From: Streptomyces sp. NL15-2K
GTDB taxonomy: Bacteria; Actinomycetota; Actinomycetes; Streptomycetales; Streptomycetaceae
Length of the DNA: 64,000 nt
Assembly: GCF_030551255.1 (NCBI RefSeq)
Contig: NZ_CP130630.1
Span: 11,035,001-11,099,000, forward strand
Reading direction: 5' to 3'
The first letter of the stretch is position 1, and each line of letters begins with the position of its first letter. The notes under the pieces were generated by a model. The model saw only the letters and a list, made by a program, of their open reading frames with translations, had not been told where the DNA came from and did no database searches. A program made the translations under genes and the position numbers. Of the stretch, positions 27,324 through 35,371 are shown piece after piece.

Positions 27324-28791
27324 CGTTGCCACCTGCCGTTCGGGAGTCGTGGACGAGTGGTACGACAGTTGTCCGGGGCGCGCGGGAATCCGCTCGGGAC
27401 GATGTGCCCACCGGCCGCTTCGACCGAGGTTCGCAGACCATGACCAATCCCCTCGGCCCCAACGACGCCGCGGGGCGCAGCCGTTCGACGTGGCCGGGCA
27501 GATGGCGCAGCCCCCAGTGACGGGCGATGAACGCGACGACCACCGTGGCTTCCGCCATGGCGAGCGTCTCTCCGATGCATTTCCGACTGCCCCCACCGAA
27601 CGGAATCATCGCTCCGGGCGGGACGGCGGCGGCCCGCCCGGGCAGCCAGCGGTCGGGGAGAAAACGGTCGGGGTCGGGGAACAACGCGGGGTCGTGGTGC
27701 AGGAGGTACGGGCTGAACATGACGGTGGCGCCCTGCGGGAGACGATGACCGGCGAGATCAGTCTCTCGCGTGGTGACGCGGGTGAAGAGCCAGCCGGGCG
27801 GGCGGTGGCGAAGGGTCTCGGTGAGGACGCACCGAGTGTGGAACAGGCGCGGCAGCTCATCGAGGCCGGGCGGCCGCCCCACGGCGAGTACGGCGTCGAC
27901 TTCGGAGCGCAGGCGGCGTTCCTCCTCCGGATGCCGCGCCAGGAGGTCGAAGACAGACGAGAGACACAGGGAGGTGCTCTCGGCTCCGGCGAACAGCAGC
28001 GTGATCACCTGGCCGTGGACCTCCTGTTCGGTGATCGCCGTCCCCTCGCCGTCGCCCCGCGCGGCCGCCAGCAGGGTCCCCAGCACGTCGTCCCGGTCGT
28101 CGGTGGGAGTGTCACGCCGGCGCTCGGCGATGGCCGCGGCGACGATCGCGCGCAGGCGGTCGGAAGCGTGCCGGTAACGCCTGTTCGCGCGGGTGGGAAC
28201 ACGGAACAGGGCGTCGACCGGCATTACCGTCCGGACGAACATGCCGCGGACGACGGTGGCGAGGCACCTGCGCATCTCGGCGGCCGTCGCGGCGTCGAGC
28301 GAGTCGGAGAAGAGGACGCGGCTTACCACCCGCGTCGACAGGTCCAGCATGGTCGCGCTGATGTCGACCTCCTGCCCGGCCCGCCACTCGCGGCACACGG
28401 ACTCCACTTCTTCGCCCATCAGTTCCACTTGATCGGCGACGCGCGCCTTGCGGAAGTCAGGTTGGAGAAGCCTGCGCTGGCGCCGGTGATCCTGATGGCG
28501 GCAGGTGCCGACGCCGTCACCCAACAGCATCCGCAGCCGGTCGTAGAGGGGGCCGCCCTTGTCGAAAGTGCGCGGGTCCATGAGTACCTGGTGCACCAGG
28601 TCCGGGTGACACGCCATCCAGGCACGCTGCGGACCCAGGCGTATCTCGACCAGATCCCCGTGAGCGGACAAAGAATTCAGAAAAGCCAGCGGACGACGGG
28701 CCAACTCGATACCGTGGCCGATGAATGGGAATATGCCTGGAGCAGTGCCCACTGTCCAGGCTCGCTCTGGTCCAGGATCGGAGACGCTCAT
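27307..28791 (-). CDS. Cytochrome P450, terpene-tailoring type
   Basis: A 494-residue P450 with a complete set of motifs: I-helix F-A268-G-A-E-S-T273, K-helix E325-T-L-R328 and heme loop F-G-G-G-S-R-K-C405-I-G. The N-terminus (T-A-P-G-I-F-P-F-I-G-H-G, then R-R-P-L-A-F-L, L-S-A-H-G-D-L-V-E-I-R-L-G-P) resembles the terpene hydroxylases PtlI (CYP183) and CYP170. Its overlap with the terpene synthase supports oxidation of that enzyme's hydrocarbon product. The ATG at 28791 has AGGTGG upstream. The C-terminal tail is longer than usual because it runs into the next gene. Confidence 0.9.
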   Translation of the reverse strand: MSVSDPGPERAWTVGTAPGIFPFIGHGIELARRPLAFLNSLSAHGDLVEIRLGPQRAWMACHPDLVHQVLMDPRTFDKGGPLYDRLRMLLGDGVGTCRHQDHRRQRRLLQPDFRKARVADQVELMGEEVESVCREWRAGQEVDISATMLDLSTRVVSRVLFSDSLDAATAAEMRRCLATVVRGMFVRTVMPVDALFRVPTRANRRYRHASDRLRAIVAAAIAERRRDTPTDDRDDVLGTLLAAARGDGEGTAITEQEVHGQVITLLFAGAESTSLCLSSVFDLLARHPEEERRLRSEVDAVLAVGRPPGLDELPRLFHTRCVLTETLRHRPPGWLFTRVTTRETDLAGHRLPQGATVMFSPYLLHHDPALFPDPDRFLPDRWLPGRAAAVPPGAMIPFGGGSRKCIGETLAMAEATVVVAFIARHWGLRHLPGHVERLRPAASLGPRGLVMVCEPRSKRPVGTSSRADSRAPRTTVVPLVHDSRTAGGNDVDDA

Positions 28792-28990
28792 CGAAATACC
28801 ACCTGCCTCAGTTGACACACGGGATTTCGGTGCCGATGGCACCGACTTGATGCTCGCCTCATGTCCTGCCCATTCAAATCTGCAGTGGGTTCGACGAATC
28901 CTTTCTCCGTTGGGGCGCACAGATGCACAACGGGGCGTAGAGCGAATCACGGTTGCTGCATACACTCAGCTGAATGTTGCACGAAGAAAT

Positions 28991-29024
28991 CCGTGTTCTC
29001 CAGAAGTACTTCTGGAGAACACGG
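28991..29024. terminator. Perfect 34-bp palindrome between the GH115 and P450 genes
   Basis: The arm CCGTGTTCTCCAGAAGT is followed directly by its exact reverse complement, giving 17 perfect base pairs with no loop. It begins 30 bp after the GH115 stop, so a transcription terminator is the simplest reading, although there is no T tract. It is also 200 bp upstream of the P450 start and could be a dimeric operator. The rest of 28792-29053 has ordinary, slightly AT-richer sequence. Confidence 0.6.
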
Positions 29025-29053
29025 CAGGCGTGGGCCGCGCGAGGTGACCTGGC

Positions 29054-32035
29054 CTATTGGTCCGGTGCCTCCACGCCCGGTGTGGCGGCGGGGTCGGGGT
29101 TGAAGGTGCGGTGGAAGCTCTCCGGCGGCGCCAGATAGGTGGCGGCCAGACCACCGGTGTCGATGACGATCTGGTCCACGGCGATCGCGGGATCGACCAT
29201 GAAGAGCCTCAGGACGTGCTCGCCGGGCGCGGCGACGGTCACGGTGGCGGTCAGTTTCTCGACGCCCTCCTCCACGTTGCGGGCCCAGGCGTCACCCCGG
29301 TTGCCGGTCGCGACGGCCTGCCCCGACAGCACTGTGACCGGCTGGTCGTCGAGGGCGACGGCCAGCCGGCGGTGGCCGCGTTCGTCGAGGGAGGGCAGAC
29401 GGAAGACGGTGACGCGGAAGGTGCCGGCGCTCGTGAAGCGCACCCGGTATCTCAACTCCGCCGCCCGCGCGGCGAAGTCGCCGGTGATCGGCTCCGCCGT
29501 CGACGGCACGGCCTCCACGGCGCCGGTACGGCGGCCCAGCCCGCGCACGGTCCGCCAGCGGGTTCCGCCGCGCGCCACCCGGTGGTCGAAGTGCACGGCG
29601 TCGATCGAGACGTATCCGTGGGCCTCGACGAACCCACGGGCCCGCCGACGCGCCCGCTCCCCGTCGTTGACCACGCGCAACGGCACCTCGACGCGCCGCC
29701 CGGCACCCGTGAAGGCGACCGTCGCCTCCAGCGTCCCCTCGGGAACGCGGGCCCAGTCGATCTCCACCCACATCCGCGTCTGCTCGGTCAGGGAACCGCC
29801 CGCCGCGCTCAGCCGGACCCAGGGGTGACTGGCCTCGGCCGTCCAGTCCAGGCTCACGAAGCCGGTGTTGAAGACGTCCACGAAGCGCCGGTCCCGGGTG
29901 TAGGAGGAGAAGGACAGCGGCCGTTCCGCGCCCGTCTCGTTCCCCTCGGCCACCACGCCGAGCCCGGAGGCCTCCTGCCGGGGGACCCGGGTGACGCTCG
30001 GACGCCCCGGCGCCTTCGGGATCTGCGAGGGGTACGGATTGACGATCCCGTCCCATTTTCCGCCCGCGATCTCGGTGTTGTATCGCTTGGTGATCGCCGC
30101 CTCCTCAGCGTGGGCGGCCTCGGCCAGGTCCGCGAAACGGTTCGTCCCCGCCCCGCGCCCCTGACGGACCGCGAGCGCGTTGCGGTCCGCCCAGTAGTAC
30201 TTCAGGTTCATCAAGTACGCGCCGTGCACCGGGTATTCGACGAGCTCGTAGTAGGCGTCCCGGTAGGCCTCGGGCAGCTTGGCGCCCAGGGCCCGCGCCC
30301 GGTCCAGCAGCCGGGCGTAGGCGGCCAGCCGGCGTCCCGCCTCGTCGCCGTGGTGGACCACGGAGAACATCGCGCGGTCGATGAACTCCGGGCGCCGCTC
30401 GGCCGCGAGGCGGTAGTACTCCGTACGGATCGCGGCGATCTCCCGGCCGTGGCGGTGCCCGAACTGCCGGCCGGCCCACTCGGCCAGGAAGTCCTGCACA
30501 TCGTCGGCGTCCCAGCGGTCCACGTCCCAGGCCATGTCCAGGGAGAAGGACAGCCCGGTCTCGATCGACTTGATGTCACCGACGTTGAAGATCCACATCC
30601 GATCGACACCGTGCTCGTACACCCGGCGCAACTCCTGCCAGACCTTGGACAGTTGGGCCGTGTCCAGCCACAGGTAGCTCCTCGGGCGGCCCCAGTAGGA
30701 GAGGTGGTAGTAGATGCCGTTGCCGCCCGATCGTGAGCGCTCCGCCTCGTTCGGCAGCTGGCGCATGTTGCCGTGGTTGTCGTCCGGCCAGATCAGCGTG
30801 ACGTCGTCGGGGACCTGGACGCCCGCGTTGTACAGCTCCAGAACTTCCTTGTACGGGATGAAGATCTGCGGCTCGGCGCCCTGGCCGACCTCCTCCGCGA
30901 GGATCCGGCGCTGGTCGGCGATGATGTCGTTCATCACCACGACCTTCTCCGGAACGGTCGTGGCGTACTTCGTCTCCAGCGCGCTGTCGTGCAGGCCGCG
31001 CATGCCGAGCGTCCAGCTGCTCTCGTAGGCCGCGTTCTGCCTCGCTCTGGCTCTCCAGTAGTCGGAGATGACACCGGGGTTCACCGTGTAGTCGTACAGC
31101 GGCGGGGTGCCGTCGGCGGCGGGGTGCTCCTTCGCCCACGGCTCCCACTCGTGGACCCCGTTGCGCAGCAGGGCCTCGGGGTGGCTGGAGCCGACGACGA
31201 TGCCGTAGCGGTCGGCGAGTTCGGGGTTCTCCCGGTGCTTGTTGAAGAAGTCGGAGTACGGGTGCATGGCCGGCCACAGGTAGTTGACCTTCAGCCGGAG
31301 CAGCAGTTCGAAGACGCGCTTGTACGTCTCGGGCCCGATGTTCTTGTCCGGCTCCTGGGTGCGATGCGACCAGGTGGTGAGGTTCTGCTCGTCGTTGATG
31401 AAGATGCCCCGGTAGCGGACGGACGGCTCGTACCGCTTGAGAGGCCCCGCCGGCACGGTCACGGTGTCGCGGCGTACGACGGGCACGTCGGCCCACCAGT
31501 ACCAGGGCGAGATCCCGATGCGCTCCGAGGTGTCGTAGACCCCGTAGATCGTGCCGCGCCGGTCGCTCCCGGCGATGACCAGGGCACGGTCCACCCCGGG
31601 CAGCGGACGCTCCACCACCTGCGTCACCGACGCCTCCCAGCGCCCCTTCACGCCGGAGACGTCCAGGCGCCGGTCGGCGACGAGGCGGTCGATGACCGGG
31701 CTCGCACCGAGGGTGCCCACGAGGACCAGGCGCGCCGCACGGCCGGGCAGGGTCTGCCGTAACTCGGGCCGCACCCCGCTGACCCGTTCCATGTCCGCCA
31801 CCAGGTCCCCGGCGGCGCGGACCACGGCGGGATCGTCCGCCGCGTCAACGAACACGTCGACCGCGGTTCCGCTTTGCACCATGGGGAACGCGGGCCGGTC
31901 CGGGGACGCCGCCGCCTGGGCGGCTGCGGGGAGCACGCCGGGGAGCAAGGGGGCGACTCCCACGGCCGCCATTCCTCGCAGGAACGACTTACGGGTCCAC
32001 GGCTGTGCAGGGCCCAGTGGTTCGTTGTGCGGCAC
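29054..32035 (-). CDS. GH115 xylan alpha-glucuronidase, secreted
   Basis: A 993-residue glycoside hydrolase. The N-terminus has a Tat-like signal (T-R-K-S-F-L-R-G, with RK in place of RR, then a hydrophobic stretch ending A-A-A-Q-A-A-A). Next come an N-terminal domain (about 50-190), the GH115 TIM barrel with R-Y-R-G-I-F-I-N-D-E, K-V-N-Y-L-W-P-A-M-H and W-P-D-D-N-H-G-N-M-R, and C-terminal helical and beta-sandwich domains. The family removes (4-O-methyl)-glucuronic acid from xylan side chains, which links this gene to the uronate operon at 3.5-9.8 kb. A LacI-like operator lies upstream at 32168-32183. Confidence 0.92.
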   Translation of the reverse strand: MPHNEPLGPAQPWTRKSFLRGMAAVGVAPLLPGVLPAAAQAAASPDRPAFPMVQSGTAVDVFVDAADDPAVVRAAGDLVADMERVSGVRPELRQTLPGRAARLVLVGTLGASPVIDRLVADRRLDVSGVKGRWEASVTQVVERPLPGVDRALVIAGSDRRGTIYGVYDTSERIGISPWYWWADVPVVRRDTVTVPAGPLKRYEPSVRYRGIFINDEQNLTTWSHRTQEPDKNIGPETYKRVFELLLRLKVNYLWPAMHPYSDFFNKHRENPELADRYGIVVGSSHPEALLRNGVHEWEPWAKEHPAADGTPPLYDYTVNPGVISDYWRARARQNAAYESSWTLGMRGLHDSALETKYATTVPEKVVVMNDIIADQRRILAEEVGQGAEPQIFIPYKEVLELYNAGVQVPDDVTLIWPDDNHGNMRQLPNEAERSRSGGNGIYYHLSYWGRPRSYLWLDTAQLSKVWQELRRVYEHGVDRMWIFNVGDIKSIETGLSFSLDMAWDVDRWDADDVQDFLAEWAGRQFGHRHGREIAAIRTEYYRLAAERRPEFIDRAMFSVVHHGDEAGRRLAAYARLLDRARALGAKLPEAYRDAYYELVEYPVHGAYLMNLKYYWADRNALAVRQGRGAGTNRFADLAEAAHAEEAAITKRYNTEIAGGKWDGIVNPYPSQIPKAPGRPSVTRVPRQEASGLGVVAEGNETGAERPLSFSSYTRDRRFVDVFNTGFVSLDWTAEASHPWVRLSAAGGSLTEQTRMWVEIDWARVPEGTLEATVAFTGAGRRVEVPLRVVNDGERARRRARGFVEAHGYVSIDAVHFDHRVARGGTRWRTVRGLGRRTGAVEAVPSTAEPITGDFAARAAELRYRVRFTSAGTFRVTVFRLPSLDERGHRRLAVALDDQPVTVLSGQAVATGNRGDAWARNVEEGVEKLTATVTVAAPGEHVLRLFMVDPAIAVDQIVIDTGGLAATYLAPPESFHRTFNPDPAATPGVEAPDQ

Positions 32036-32167
32036 GAGACGCTACCTTTCCGCGCCGGGCCGCCCGCGGCGGCTCCTCGTGCGGGCCGTGCGGCGGGGCC
32101 GAGCGCATGGAGCTGGGAGAAGGTCGAAGTACGACGGGATGGCACGCGTGTATTGGCATGAGCAGGC

Positions 32168-32183
32168 TAGAAAGCGCTTGCTA
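32168..32183. promoter_or_regulatory. LacI-type operator candidate upstream of GH115
   Basis: TAGAAAGCGCTTGCTA is a near-perfect palindrome (14 of 16 positions) centred on AAGCGCTT, the C-G-centred form bound by LacI-family repressors. It lies about 133 bp before the GH115 start, in the 278-bp gap 32036-32313. No other clear element was seen in that gap. Confidence 0.5.
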
Positions 32184-32313
32184 CTGCTTCGTACGGCACC
32201 TTAGGTCAGGCTTCTGCGACGCGTCCAGAGTCGTGCGGGTGCGGATGGATCACCTGGCGGCCGTGGCGGGACGGCCGCGCTCTGGATCGGCGGTTGCCGC
32301 GGTTACGCGGCCC

Positions 32314-34071
32314 TCACGCGGGGCGTACCGCGCCTCGGATCGCCGACTCGCCGGCGTAGAGGATCGACTCCTCGCGTATGTACGCCCCCGGGCCCGGCGC
32401 GTGGATCATCGTGCCGTTGCCGATGTGGAGGCCGACGTGGCTGAGGTCGTCGTAGAAGAAGACCAGGTCCCCCGGCCGGATGTCGGCGAGTGAGACCGCC
32501 GTGCCGGAGCCGGCCTGGGCGAGTGTGGTGCGGGGGAGCGCGACGCCCGCGGCCTTCCAGGCGGCCTGGATGAGGCTGGAGCAGTCGTACGAGTCCGGTC
32601 CGGCCGCGCCCCAGACACACGGCCTGCCGATCTGGGCGCGGGCGAAGGCGAGGGCCTTGGCGGCCTGGCCGGTGGGGGCGGTGGGGGCGGCGGGAGGTAG
32701 TTGGTTGGTGTCGAGGGCGGTTGGGGCGGGGAGGGCGGGGGCCGGGAGGGGGGTGTTGACGGGCGGGGCTGAGGTCGGAGGCAGGCTCGTGGCGGCGGGC
32801 GGGGTTGGGGCGGTGGTCCAGGCTGTGTCGCCGGGCATCCCTGTGGCGACGGGCAGGCCGGCGTCGGTGGGCAGGGGCGAGTCAGAGGGCCAGGCTGGGT
32901 TGCTGGTCAGGCCTGGGGCGGCGAACTGACTCGTGTCGACGGCCATGCCCGTGCCGTAACCCGTCGGCTGCTGGTACTGCCACGTCGTCTCGATCGGTTG
33001 TGTCTGTATGGCCGGCGTGCCCCAGGTGTCTTCGGCCGGCGTGCCCCAGGTGTCCTCGGCCGGCGTGCCCCAGGTGTCCTCAGTCGGCGTCGGCTCGATC
33101 GCCGCGAGCGGGGTGCTCATCAGCGCGGCCTGAGAGGTGTTGGAGGCGTGGGCGGCCAGCAGGTCGCGGGCCGCGGCGAGCTTGCCCTGGACGCGTTGCT
33201 TGGTGGTCCGCAGGGGCGACTGCGCCGGCTCGGCGTCGGCTGCGGGCAGCGCCTTGAGGGTCTCCCGCGGTGCCTCCGGAGCGGGCGGCAGTGCCGGGAC
33301 GGACCTGGCCGTCAGCTCCGGCGTGAGGCGGTCGGCCGTCGTCCGCTCAAGGGCGGGGAGGGCGTTGCCCGGGCGTCCCGCGGGACGCTCGGCCGGACGC
33401 GCGGGCCTGGACCCGGCCGGGCGGGCGGGCCTTCTGTCGGCGGGCAGGGCCGCCGGGACGGTCGGACCCAGTTTCGCGCGGCCCACGTCGAACCACTGCC
33501 GAGCCACCTCGGCCGGCGCGGGGCCGGTGTCCGCGCGCGCCTCGCCGATCGCCGAACCGGCGGGCGAGGGCCCGTCGCCGGTGGCTGAACCGGCCGGCCC
33601 GCGCCCGCCGTCGGTGACCGCACCACCGCGTCGGCTCCCGTCATCGGTGACCGCACGACCGCGTCGGCTCCCGTCATCGGGGACCGCACGACCGCGTCGG
33701 CTCCCGTCATCGGGGACCGCACGACCGCGTCGGCTCCCGTCATCGGCGACCGCACCGCCGCGTCGGCTCCCGTCATCTGCGACCGCACCGCCGCGGCCGC
33801 GTCCGCCGGCGTCGACCGAGCCCGCGCGCTTGCGTGCCCCCGTCTTGCGGGTCGCGTTGTAGTTCCCCGTGGCGGTTTCGGCCGCGTCGTAGAGACTCGC
33901 GACCCGCTGCTGGACCTCGTCGCGGCTCGGTCCGTCCTCTGCCGTCGAGGGTGTGGCACTCGCGTTCTGGGAGAAGAGGGCCACGGAGGTGAGAGCCGCT
34001 GTCGCGAGGGCGGAGTTGCGCATGCCCGGGAGGCTGATTCCTCCGGGACGCGGGTTTCGCTCCGGCGCCAT
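32314..34071 (-). CDS. Secreted NlpC/P60 peptidoglycan hydrolase with two tandem-repeat regions
   Basis: A 585-residue cell-wall protein. A signal region (M-R-N-S-A-L-A-T-A-A-L-T-S-V-A-L-F) is followed by a low-complexity stalk and a C-terminal NlpC/P60 domain (about 470-585) with the catalytic Cys in D-S-Y-D-C-S-S-L-I and the His in L-S-H-V-G-L-H-I-G. Such enzymes cleave peptide stems of peptidoglycan. The stalk holds five to six copies of an 11-residue D-D-G-S-R-R-G-x-A-V-x unit and three copies of E-D-T-W-G-T-P-A. GGAAGGAG upstream supports the ATG at 34071. The 237-bp region beyond it was searched for a c-di-AMP riboswitch without success. Confidence 0.88.
   Translation of the reverse strand: MAPERNPRPGGISLPGMRNSALATAALTSVALFSQNASATPSTAEDGPSRDEVQQRVASLYDAAETATGNYNATRKTGARKRAGSVDAGGRGRGGAVADDGSRRGGAVADDGSRRGRAVPDDGSRRGRAVPDDGSRRGRAVTDDGSRRGGAVTDGGRGPAGSATGDGPSPAGSAIGEARADTGPAPAEVARQWFDVGRAKLGPTVPAALPADRRPARPAGSRPARPAERPAGRPGNALPALERTTADRLTPELTARSVPALPPAPEAPRETLKALPAADAEPAQSPLRTTKQRVQGKLAAARDLLAAHASNTSQAALMSTPLAAIEPTPTEDTWGTPAEDTWGTPAEDTWGTPAIQTQPIETTWQYQQPTGYGTGMAVDTSQFAAPGLTSNPAWPSDSPLPTDAGLPVATGMPGDTAWTTAPTPPAATSLPPTSAPPVNTPLPAPALPAPTALDTNQLPPAAPTAPTGQAAKALAFARAQIGRPCVWGAAGPDSYDCSSLIQAAWKAAGVALPRTTLAQAGSGTAVSLADIRPGDLVFFYDDLSHVGLHIGNGTMIHAPGPGAYIREESILYAGESAIRGAVRPA
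33011..33082. repeat. 24-bp tandem repeat inside the NlpC/P60 gene (3 copies)
   Basis: Units beginning near 33011, 33035 and 33059, built on GGCGTGCCCCAGGTGTC, encode E-D-T-W-G-T-P-A three times. Copies differ by one base at most, which suggests recent expansion. Confidence 0.85.
33613..33795. repeat. 33-bp tandem repeat inside the NlpC/P60 gene (5-6 copies)
   Basis: A 33-bp unit containing GCGTCGGCTCCCGTCATC repeats about every 33 bp from 33613 to 33795. It encodes the 11-residue D-D-G-S-R-R-G-x-A-V-x unit. The copies are nearly identical at DNA level, so copy number may vary between strains. Confidence 0.85.
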
Positions 34072-34251
34072 GGAGACGCACTCCTTCCGTGGTTCGCCGA
34101 TCGAGCCGGGTGTCCGCTGCGAAGGAGGCGGACGGTGACTCGACCGAGGTCGCGCGACGCGGCTTGGGTTCGCCGGGGGGACATCGTGCGGTTCGGTCGC
34201 CAACTTAGCCAATTTGTGTGGCTGGTGTGAAGATTGAAGGGTGAAATGTCT

Positions 34252-34261
34252 GATACGTATC
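34252..34261. promoter_or_regulatory. Short palindrome GATACGTATC upstream of the NlpC/P60 gene
   Basis: A perfect 10-bp palindrome in an AT-richer patch, about 180 bp before the NlpC/P60 start and 48 bp before the epimerase stop. It could be an operator or overlap a promoter; nothing else supports it. Confidence 0.25.
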
Positions 34262-34308
34262 TGTGACCTTCGTCCTGATGGTCCGGCAGCTCTTGAGAAC
34301 GTCGGTGT

Positions 34309-35367
34309 TCATCCCCTGTCCCGCTGCCTCCGCCACGCCTCGTAGTGGTCGAGCACCGTCTGCTCGATGGGGCGGTAGGTGATGCCCAGTTCACGCACGC
34401 TCCTGCTGTTGTCCACCCGGAACCGGATGCCGAGGTGCTTGCGGATGTAGTCCTGGGTCAGACCGAAGGCGGGGCCCAGGATCCGTACCGGCCAGTGCGG
34501 AAGCGGGGCGCGGGGGAGACGGAGGTCGCGGGGATACCGGGTCCGGATGATGCGCGACATCTCGTGGAACGACGTCATCGTCTGTGCCGCGACGATGTAA
34601 CGCCCTTTCGCCTGCGGGTTCTCCGCCGCCGCGATGTGCGCGTCGGCCACCTCGCGTACGTCCGCCGTCGTGAAGCTGAAGTCCGGTGCGCCGTAGAAGA
34701 AGTAGCCCTTGAACAGCTCCTCCAGGAGGAACAGGCTGCCCGATTCCGATGCGGGGGCCAGCGAAGGGCCCAGGATCAGACCGGGGTTGACGGACACCAT
34801 CCGCCAGCGGCCCTGGGCCGCCTCCGCGTCCCAGGCGGCCCGTTCCGCGACCGTCTTGGCGTAGTGGTACGGGTTGTTCTCCACCGTGCTCGTGGTGTTG
34901 AAGTACCTCTCGGACAGCACCTGGTCCTCCATGTCCAGGACGTCGGCGTAGTTGCCGAAGATCGCGCCGACGGTGGACGTGAACACCAGCCGTTCCACCG
35001 TCGGGGTTCTGTCCACGCTCGCCAGTACGTTGCGTGTGCCGAGCAGCGCCGGGTCGACCATGTCCCTGCGACCGTCCTTGATCTTCTCCGGCATGAAGAA
35101 CGGCGACGCCACATGGAAGACCACGCGGCAGCCCTTCATCGCCTCGTCGAAGGACCCCTCCCTCAGCAGATCCGCCTCGAACAGGGCCAGCCGGCCGGGA
35201 AACTCCTCCCGCATGCGCCGCAGCGGCCCTACCTTCGCCGGGTTCGCGATGCTCCGTACGGTGGTGCGGACCTCGTAGCCCCGCTCCAGCAGCCGCCGGA
35301 CCAGATGACTGCCGACGAAACCGCTGCCGCCGGTCACCACGACGGTCTTCTCCCCGCCTCCAGCCAC
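34309..35367 (-). CDS. NAD(P)-dependent epimerase/dehydratase, dihydroflavonol-reductase-like SDR
   Basis: A 352-residue extended short-chain dehydrogenase. The nucleotide site is V-V-V-T-G-G-S-G-F-V-G-S-H-L (near residue 8), the catalytic Y-x3-K is in N-P-Y-H-Y-A-K, and a conserved Ser/Thr strand is F-T-S-T-V-G-A-I-F. It resembles dihydroflavonol 4-reductase/cinnamoyl-CoA reductase-type reductases; the substrate is unknown. The GTG at 35367 is chosen because GAGGAG lies seven bases upstream. It follows the acetyltransferase stop by only four bases, so the two form an operon. Confidence 0.85.
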   Translation of the reverse strand: MAGGGEKTVVVTGGSGFVGSHLVRRLLERGYEVRTTVRSIANPAKVGPLRRMREEFPGRLALFEADLLREGSFDEAMKGCRVVFHVASPFFMPEKIKDGRRDMVDPALLGTRNVLASVDRTPTVERLVFTSTVGAIFGNYADVLDMEDQVLSERYFNTTSTVENNPYHYAKTVAERAAWDAEAAQGRWRMVSVNPGLILGPSLAPASESGSLFLLEELFKGYFFYGAPDFSFTTADVREVADAHIAAAENPQAKGRYIVAAQTMTSFHEMSRIIRTRYPRDLRLPRAPLPHWPVRILGPAFGLTQDYIRKHLGIRFRVDNSRSVRELGITYRPIEQTVLDHYEAWRRQRDRG

Positions 35368-35371
35368 GCCT

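Noticed and set aside
32200..32218. Second iron box (TTAGGTCAGGCTTCTGC)
   Set aside because: Only the left half matches the consensus; the right half (CACCTAA) is absent, and no iron gene is adjacent.
34072..34308. Possible c-di-AMP (ydaO-type) riboswitch upstream of the NlpC/P60 gene
   Set aside because: Such riboswitches commonly precede this class of gene in Streptomyces, but the conserved core segments could not be found in the 237-bp region.
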